Positions 62,901-64,000 of a DNA stretch of 64,000 bases are shown here, in pieces. A program made the translations under genes and the position numbers. The notes beneath the pieces were generated by a model. It did no database searches and was not told where the DNA came from. It worked only from the letters and a program-made list of their open reading frames with translations. Origin of the DNA: HK1 sp965215295 (GTDB taxonomy: Bacteria; Pseudomonadota; Gammaproteobacteria; HK1); contig OZ244045.1 of NCBI GenBank assembly GCA_965215295.1, positions 1,798,001 to 1,862,000 of the forward strand. Direction: 5' to 3'. Numbering within the stretch: position 1 is the first letter of the stretch; the number at the start of each line of letters is the position of its first letter.

Positions 62901-64000
62901 AGCACGTTGCCGGGCTTGTCGTTCGGGTCGTTCGCCCTGAGCGTCGCCGTAAGTGTTCCGCGTTGTGCGGATGTAAGTTCACGGAAGCGCAGAGCTATGC
63001 CATCGAGCGCGTAGCCGCCCGCCGCGCTCCCCGTCCGAAACGACTGGGACAAGGTCTTGGTCAAGCTCACCAAGATGACGGCACCATGACCATGGAAGTT
63101 GCTGCGGGGGTTGTTGAGGTTGCTGACGAATGTCAACAGCGGCTCGTCGTCGTCCCGCACCGTCACCGTCGCCGACTGCGACTCTCCCCGGTAGTAGGTG
63201 GCGCCGCGGTCAAGCATCAGCGTGACCTCGCTGTTCGGCTCGTCGCCGGAGTCATTCACGGTCGGCACCGTCACCGTCACCTCGGTTTGGCCGTCCGCGA
63301 AATCGACGGTCTTCGGTTCCTCCTCGCCCGGCGCCACCACGTCGCCGGTCTCCGACACGCTGTAGTTGACCGTCAGCGCGCCCGTCGTGACCCCCGTGCG
63401 CCTCACCGTGAACCGCGCGTCCGCGCCTTCGTTCAACTGGTCCGCCTCCGCGGTCACGGTCACCTCCGGCTCCACAGGTCCCCGGATCCGGACCATGAAC
63501 GAACGATCTCTATTTTCAGTTCTCCAAGGGGCGGTCCCAATCTTGTGCAGATAGTCTTTGGTACTCCAGCCATCATCGTTGCTCAGGTCATCAGACATGT
63601 ACCAATCCTGTGACACGCCGGTGTTGGGTGCGTTTGATTCCGCCACGATGTGGTAACAGGTGTCGGGCTCGAGAGTGGCCTCCGCCGGTGCCGTGAACGT
63701 GTTCAGGCCGCTCCTCAGGGAATCCGGGTTGGTCAGCGTGTACCGGATGGTGCCGGGAACATGGCAGCGACTCTCGCTGACCTGCGAATCTTCCCTGATT
63801 GTCACCTTGGGCGTTCCGGAGCCGGCCATCTGCAGGCGTATCACGACCTCCTGAAGCGAGTAGCGGTCGCTCCGGCTTCCCGTGCGAAACGGTTGCGCCA
63901 GTGAAACAGACTTCCAGATCGACCTATCTCCCAATTGTCTTCCGAACGCGTTGCTGATGTAGGTGACAACATCCTGCGCCTGGGCCGCTACGGGCCACAG
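43574..64000 (-). CDS. Giant Calx-beta/Ig-like surface protein with autotransporter-type beta-barrel (N-terminus beyond edge)
   Basis: The frame is open for 6808 codons to the right edge. The first residues, LWPVAAQA followed by QDVVTYIS, look like the end of a signal peptide, so only a few codons are missing. Order from the N-terminus: a lectin-like domain, a Calx-beta module, a second lectin-like domain, a long module array, a third lectin-like domain near 57 kb, more modules, then a C-terminal barrel of about 470 residues ending in an aromatic (WLRGNLRF), as in outer-membrane beta-signals. About fifty modules of four to six types can be counted, with acidic DDD joints typical of Ca2+ binding. 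Barrel motifs HPYAQWSPWQGL and DGGDAESGLGMEVGGG match autotransporter translocators. Role: surface adhesin or ligand binding; partners unknown. Transcription should come from beyond the right edge. Confidence 0.9.
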   Translation of the reverse strand: MWPVAAQAQDVVTYISNAFGRQLGDRSIWKSVSLAQPFRTGSRSDRYSLQEVVIRLQMAGSGTPKVTIREDSQVSESRCHVPGTIRYTLTNPDSLRSGLNTFTAPAEATLEPDTCYHIVAESNAPNTGVSQDWYMSDDLSNDDGWSTKDYLHKIGTAPWRTENRDRSFMVRIRGPVEPEVTVTAEADQLNEGADARFTVRRTGVTTGALTVNYSVSETGDVVAPGEEEPKTVDFADGQTEVTVTVPTVNDSGDEPNSEVTLMLDRGATYYRGESQSATVTVRDDDEPLLTFVSNLNNPRSNFHGHGAVILVSLTKTLSQSFRTGSAAGGYALDGIALRFRELTSAQRGTLTATLRANDPNDKPGNVLHTLRNPSPVDYDGINEFTTRSNVVLAAGTRYHVVLDWNERIGGPSWLRAADEDLDPGTAAGWEIGNRHESTDRGASWGGSRSSRLLIGVRGREVPLPRVSVEPVASPVAEGEGAQFRVTRTRNTRGALTVSYSVSETGDMVAPDDEGAKTVDFGNGESEKTVTVPTVEDEDHEADSTVTLTLTADAAYELGTDATAEVTVENDDAPPPPQVTLTLTPASITEDGGTSTVTASLDRMSSQDTIVTVSAAPVSPATEGDYTLSVNRELTIAAGATDSTGEVTITAVDNDVSAPDKEVTVSATASNTEGVTDPDPVTLTITNDDVSELSIADASVDEGDSGSTTTLDFTVTLDPAATETVTVDWATSDGTAEAGTDYTAGNGTLTFDAGDSSRTVSVTVAGDNVDEPDETFTVTLSGESGAILGDGTATGTITDDDDPPTVTLTLTPDTIAEAGGVSTVAATLDHPSSESTTVTVTLTPESPAVAGDYTLSGSRLTIPAGATTSTDTVTITAVDNDVDAPHKTVTVSATAENTQGVTDPQDVTLTVIDDENVAPTGAPTIDDTTPVVGETLTADESGIVDSDGLAGATFTWRWLRVAAGGAVTEVGTGESYTVVDADVGSTLKVEVTFTDEGGAQETVESEATAAAEAPPIPTVSVEPVASPVAEGADAQFTVTRTVVTTGALTVAYRVSETGDMVASGEEGAKTVAFGDGESEKTVTVPTVGDTDHEADSTVTVTLTADAAWDLETATADVTVEDDDDSPATGSVTVTGTATEGETLNADTSGLTDADGLASAAYVYQWVRTPSGGSDEDISGATSQTYVPVFADAGATLKVRVTVTDDEGHEAEFTSAPTSAVAALPRPEVTVTSDGDVTEGSPALFTLTRTGDTAQTLDVAWEVTATGDFGVTTGAGTATFLANDATVQVSVDTTGDDTHEVHGSVTVTLTADTGADPAWLLGDPSTATAAVRDDDDSPASGTVTVTTATTFTEGETLTADTSGITDEDGLADAAYQWVRTPSGGGDEDISGATGATYVPVYTDAGATLKVRVTVTDDEGHEATFESAPTSAVAAAMRPSVTVASDGDVTEGSAAEFTLTRTGDTAQTLDVAYDVTATGDFGVTTGAATATFLANSATVQVSVDTTGDNTHEAHGSVTVTLTADTGDDPAYLLGAPSTATAAVEDDDDSPATGTVTVTGTATEGETLTADTSGITDEDGLADTDYQWVRTPSGGGDEDISGATSQTYVPVFADAGATLKVRVTVTDDEGHEATFESAPTSAVAAASRPSVTVVSDGDVTEGETVTFTLTRTGDPAQTLDVAYGVAATGDFGVTTGAGTAIFLANSATVQVSVDTTGDGAHEAHGSVTLTLTADTGVDPAYLLGAPSTATAAVEDDDDSPASGTVTVTTATTFTEGETLTADTSGLTDGDGLADADYAYQWVRTPSGGSDEDISGATSKTYVPVYADAGATLKVRVTVTDDEGHEAEFTSTPTSAVAAVPRPSVTVASDGDVTEGSAAEFTLTRTGDPAQTLDVAYGVAATGDFGVTTGAGTATFLANSATVQVSVDTTDDSTHEAHGSVTLTLTADTSANPAYLRGDPSTATATVRDDDDSPTTGSVTVTGTPTEGETLTADTSGLTDADGLADTAYAWQWVRTPSGGSDEDISGATSQTYVPVFADAGATLKVKVTVTDDEGHEAEFESTPTSAVAALPRPSVTVASDGDVTEGSAAVFTLTRTGDTAQTLDVDYEVTATGNFGVTTGAGTAMFLANNATVQVSVATTGDTTDEADGSVTLTLQANPVAYALGTDAAATATVEDDDEAPPPPMVGTLVSNAAKPGSGNVRLILDHVAQPFTTGGASNGYDLHSVVVEIRFPGSDVEVTIRESNARGDPAGTLYTLVNPPSRVDESDWYEYRAPANATLEANTTYHVVAQRVTGGTKTWRFTRTSGVDPGSASGWQINRRYLLRAGGVGNWANAPGSASYCKIQVRGTESASEPIPTVSVEPIASPVEEGEDAQFRVTRTEDTAGALTVNYDVSETGDMVASGEEGAKSVDFADGESEKTVTVPTTEDTVHEADSVVTLTLTADAAYDLGTDATADVTVEDDDNAPPTGKPTIDDTTPVRGQTLTAEASGVGDPDGLTNRSFTWQWVRVSGGTGTPIAGATSETYTVVAGDVGATLKVEVTFTDDDGTEETIQSEETAAVELPAAVTPSSDGDVTEGEPAVFTLTRTGSTAGTLRVKFDIDPSGGDFGLAAEDDGTTTFPVGSRIEDEATFEAGSSTTQVRLSTVDDNTHQADGTVFLTVLLSEDEFYALGDVDFAELKIRDNDNAAPTGAPTIDDTTPVVGEMLTADPSGIGDPDGLTGATYAWRWLRVASGGGETEVGTGATYTVVAGDVGATLKVEAAFTDDDGTDETVESAATATVEAAPMPTVSVAPVSSSVAEGADAQFTVMRTVVTTGALTVRYGVSESGAMVASGEEGAKTVAFGDGDTEQTVTVPTVEDSAHEADSTVTVTLTADAAYRFGANRIADVTVEDDDNAAPAGAPTIDDTTPVVGQTLTADESGITDADGLTGATYAWRWIRVASGGGETEVGTGASYTVVDGDVGSTLKVEASFTDDDGTDEAVESAETMTVEAAPVLPALSIADASVDEGDSGSTTLDFTVTLDRAATETVTVDWATSDGTATAGTDYTAGTGTLTFNSGDSSKTVSVTVAGDNVDEPNETFTVTLSGESGATIEDGAATGTITDDDATPTVTLVLTPDSITEDGGVSTVTATLDHPSSESTTVTVTAAPVSPAVAGDYTLSGSRLTIAAGATESTGEVTITAVDNAVDAPHKTVTVSATAENTQGVTAPQDVTLTVTDDENVAPTGAPTIDDTTPVVGETLTADASGISDADGLTGATFTWRWLRVASGGGETEVGTGASYTVVAADVGSTLKVVASFTDDDGTSETVESAATGVVEAAPIPTVSVARVSTPVAEGEDAQFTVTRTVVTTGALTVNYRVSETGAMVASGEEGAQTVAFADGDTEKTVTVPTVEDNAHEADSVVTLTLTADAAYALGTATATVTVEDDDNAAPTGAPTIDDTTPLVGEVLTADTSGIDDPDGLTNPGFTWQWIRTSGGTVTRISGATAATYAVVADDRDATLKVEVTFTDDDDTTETLMSAATSAVKTSIVWVTSEGDVTEGDPAVWTLERTGSATGMLSVKIGIRPSGGDFLVAEGGTPFPLDMTTEDETTFPAGSSTTQVSLSTVDDSTHEADGTVSLFVMEPDDGSYSLGEPDEGQPEFAVLKIRDDDNAAPTGAVTIDDTTPVVGETLTADASGIRDPDGLTSATFTWQWIRVSGSTETRISGATSETYTVVAGDVGSTLKVEASFTDDDGTAETVESAATATVEALPEVTVASDGDVTEGSAAVFTLTRTGDTAQTLDVDYEVTATGAFGVTTGAGTATFLANDATVQVSVATTGDTTHEAHGSVTLTLQADAAYALGTDAAATATIRDDDDSPATGTVTITGTPTEGETLTANTSGVTDADGLANAAYTYRWVRTPPGGGNADISGATSQTYVPVFADAGATLKVRVTVTDDEGHRATFTSASTSAVAALPRPEVTVASDGDVTEGSPALFTLTRTGDTAETLNVDYEVTASGDFGVTPGAGTATFPANSATVQVSVATTGDTTDEADGSVTLTLQANPIAYALGADDTATVTVEDDDEAPLPVVTVAPRKSPVSEGDPAAEFVVTRTGDTTGALRVRLSVSETGDMVSAGNEGGQTRTLPAGQPSVVISVPTVDDGVHEADSVVTVTLEANAAYELGTDSTAEVTVEDDDDLPVVTVAPRKSPVSEGDPAAEFVVTRTGDTTGALRVRLGVSETGEMVSAGNEGGQHRTIPAGHSSVVISVPTVDDGVHEADSVVTVTLEANAAYELGSDATADVTVEDDDLPVVSVAPVSSPVVESEDAQFTVTRTGVTTGALTVRYNVVETGTMVRSGDKGAQTVDFSGDTASVTVTVPTVFDNLHERNSRVTVTLTADAAYELGTDATARVLVKDDDDSPATGTVTVTGTAREGETLTADTSGIADEDGGLDTAAYVYQWVRTPSGGSDADISGATSRTYVPVYADAGATLKVRVTVTDDEGHEATFTSAPTSAVAALPRPEVTVASDGDVTEGSAALFTVTRTVVTAGALTVRYRVSETGAMVASGEEGAKTVDFADGDTEQTVTVPTEEDTGHEADSTVTLTLTADTGADPAYLLGAPSTATAAIRDDDNAAPTGAVTIDDTTPVVGEALTADASNLDDPDGLTNRSFTWRWIRVSGGTGTPIAGATTASYTVVAGDVGSTLKVEASFTDDDGTGETVESAETATAALPMLSIGGGSISEGDRGNTNISFTVTLSHAATETVTVDWATADGTATAGTDYTAGNGTVTFDTGDSSKTLTVPVLGDFVDEPDETFTVRLSNPSGATIADGAATGTIRDNDGPPTVTLVLTPGSIGENGGVGTVTATLDHPSNEETTVTVTAAPVTPAVAGDYTLSANRVLTIAAGATTSTGVVTMTAVNNSVYEGDKTVTVSATATNTLGITAPQNVTLTITDDEPPPPLPALSIGDASVDEGDSGSATLDFTVTLSEAATEAVTVDWATSDGTATAGTDYTAGNGTVTFSTGDSSQTVSVTVAGDNVDEPNETFTVTLSNPSGATIGDGTATGTITDDDASPKVTLMLSPDTVDEAGGQSTVTASLDRPSSEETTVHSFGVAGVFPFFTVGPGPNPVLTIAAGETASTGTVTLTAVANNVDAPDKRITLSAEATNSVGVTNPDEVTLTIRDDDDAPTVTLHLSSDTVDEDGGTSTATASLSHPSGVDTTVTVAVVPESPAVSGDYRLSSNVVLTIHAGETASMGTVTVTAVANDVDAPDKTVTVWATTTNAHSGSVLDSAPLTIEDDDDAPTVTLHLSSDTVDEDGGTSTVTARLDHPSSDATTVTVSVAPESPAVSGDYALSANRELTIAAGATTSTGTVTVTGVDNAADAPDKTVTVSGTASNSQGVTDPAPVTLTIEDDDGPPTVTLVLSPGSITEVNEQSTVTATLDRASGADTTVTVSVSPDSPAVAGDYTLSANRELTIPAGSTTSTGTVTVTSVNNTVDAPHKTVTVSGTATNAQGVTAPASVTLTIRDNDATPTVTLVLSPGSITEVNQQSTVTATLDHASSEATTVTVSVAPDSPAVAGDYRLSTNRVLTIAAGQTTSTGTVTVTSVNNTVDAPHKTVTVSGTATNAQGVTAPDDVTLTIRDNDATPTVTLVLTSASIPEAGGTSTVTARLNHPSSDATTVTVSVSPVSPAVAGDYTLSGNLDLTIAAGATTSTGTVTITAVDNDVGTADKEVTVSGAATNALGIRGPQTVTLAITDDDGPGLSIADASVAEGEGDSGSTTMTFTVMLNPVAVSPVTVDWATADGTARAGTDYTAGNGRLTFGAGEDRRTVSVTVADDDVDEPDETFTVTLSNASGATIRDAEATGTIRDNDAEPTVTLVLTPDSITEVDEQSTVTARLSHPSSEETTVTVSVAPVSPAVAGDYRLSSNRVLTIAAGATTSTGTVTITAVDNDVDAADREVRVSGAATNSQGVTDPDDVTLTITNDDKATIELSVSLDTTSQGAGETPVEVSEGAETTVTVTATVTGDTPLGEERTVTVSVTSGQDGAVGFQKVEDFPIVVPAGPPGTSESAQFHLIPEDDNVDETDAIVRVSGSVAGVAGVTVRETTLTLLDDDEAPTGIKLSVSPEEVSEGAGETTVTVTATVTGGTRFGEARTVMVTVSGSGESRAVDFAEVADFPVTIPAGEESGTGTFELTPVDDERDELDETVVVGGAETCLLEVRADDKEPKCVPEELDFKVIPAEVKLTDNDDLSLSVTPRNVVVREDAGEVVFTLRLSRASDREIEVAATAMDGTAKSGEDYQPDEERVVFPKGETERELRVALVDDEEMERNETFKVMFGSGEGSPEGLEASATVTIVDDEVVDARERRLEYALASFGRTVAQDLVTAVEDRRWATGTTATLAGTRLHLSEEAVYETLRRHTDPDGDLMVDTAALREMLSRSSFQVSLGGEGEAGGMGADSLVLWGRGSRSWSAGRLEAEVETQGEALSGQLGVEFRAREDTLVGVMLNGSAGKVEFDGALDTEVETDVLGVHPYAQWSPWQGLRTWAMVGYGAGEATLTDKYSALAGTDLKMMMAAGGGSHDVASRWGVDWSVGTNGFVVQLDADEVQFDAEGQAALVPAVQSEVWQMRLLLEGSAGEDFGGVEGLRGNVELAARVDGGDAESGLGMEVGGGVGYGRADLGIEVDASGRVLLTHEEEGLEDAGVSLALEVDPGERGRGPYFALSPSWGNAASGARSMWEDRQPTVGGSGGGARFEPEMRLSSELGYAAPTPIRRGTLTTYGAFSSAGGTSRQYRVGRRLELGIVSMSLEAERHESSGATPEHGVWLRGNLRF
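51141..51813. repeat. Recent tandem duplication of a ~330-bp module in the giant gene
   Basis: The ACCACCGGCA landmark recurs at 51141, 51471 and 51804, giving periods of 330 and 333 bases. The two modules between them (both read TVAPRKSPVSEGDPAAEFVV) are almost identical at nucleotide level, so one arose recently from the other; the 3-base difference adds one Asp in the DDD joint. Confidence 0.9.
56945..57470 (-). other. Third lectin-like (choice-of-anchor-type) domain in the giant protein
   Basis: About 165 residues that differ from the flanking Calx-beta units: HVAQPFTTGGASNGYDLHSV, YTLVNPPSRVDESDWYEY, TYHVVAQRV and GSASGWQIN. The same pattern (QxFxTG...GYxL...TLxNP...TxYHVV...GW) occurs at 62.6-63.15 kb and 63.48-64.0 kb. 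Lower repeat content and less biased codons make it stand out. Confidence 0.7.
62620..63150 (-). other. Second lectin-like domain in the giant protein
   Basis: Residues SQSFRTGSAAGGYALDGIAL, HTLRNPSPVDYDGINEF, AGTRYHVVLDW and GTAAGWEIGN mark the same domain type as at 57 kb. It separates the first and second Calx-beta units. Confidence 0.7.
63480..64000 (-). other. First (N-terminal) lectin-like domain in the giant protein
   Basis: Directly follows the presumed signal-peptide cleavage site. It has AQPFRTGSRSDRYSLQEV, YTLTNPDSLRSGLNTFTA, DTCYHIVAES and SNDDGWSTKD, with two cysteines (in SRCHVPG and DTCYH) that could form a disulfide. It is cut only at its very beginning by the window edge. 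Confidence 0.7.

Overview
The window is a piece of a GC-rich genome (around 70 % G+C in lines counted by hand) from a Gram-negative bacterium, most likely a gammaproteobacterium. The best evidence is the unbroken series yebC-ruvC-ruvA-ruvB-ybgC-tolQ-tolR-tolA-tolB-pal-cpoB (31.2-40.6 kb), which is characteristic of that class. TRAP and ABC importers, several lipid-modifying enzymes and a very large Calx-beta surface protein fit a marine or host-associated lifestyle, but that last step is inference.

Layout. 0-1.8 kb: N-terminal part of an Eco57I-like restriction-modification enzyme, running off the left edge. 2.1-9.7 kb: stand-alone metabolic genes (Gfo/Idh/MocA-type oxidoreductase, fatty acid desaturase, cysteine synthase with a VOC protein, GPP34/GOLPH3-like protein, sterol-desaturase-family hydroxylase, amidohydrolase). 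9.9-12.8 kb: accessory patch with a DUF4143-type ATPase behind a perfect 12-bp palindrome and an AT-rich, translationally coupled pair encoding a HipA-type kinase and a separate HipA N-terminal domain. 13.1-19.4 kb: leftward TAXI-TRAP importer, MFS transporter and putative aspartate dehydrogenase, separated by intergenic minisatellites. 19.8-27.1 kb: DNA polymerase II, LLM-class flavin oxidoreductase, alanine racemase, phosphosulfolactate synthase homologue, YheU-like protein and a Dam-type methylase. 27.2-30.9 kb: NitT/TauT-type ABC importer with two paralogous permeases. 31.2-40.6 kb: the recombination and Tol-Pal block. 40.7-43.2 kb: AI-2E/PerM-type membrane protein and a class III aminotransferase. 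43.3-64.0 kb: a transposase scrap and one giant leftward gene of more than 6800 codons that extends past the right edge.

How the genes work together. RuvABC resolves Holliday junctions; Tol-Pal with YbgC and CpoB maintains the outer membrane during division. The giant protein has three lectin-like N-terminal modules, about fifty Calx-beta/Ig-like modules, and a C-terminal outer-membrane beta-barrel, so it reads as a surface adhesin or ligand-binding fibre of the autotransporter type. Desaturase, hydroxylase and GPP34 genes point to envelope lipid modification.

The most notable features are the split HipA pair with no visible HipB, the giant adhesin with recently duplicated modules, and a recurring pattern of local tandem duplications that copy gene ends: a 25-bp array copying the 3' end of the oxidoreductase gene, a 120-bp array copying the start region of the MFS gene, and a 117-bp duplication of the tolA/tolB junction that makes a chimeric mini-ORF. 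No tRNA, rRNA or CRISPR array was seen.
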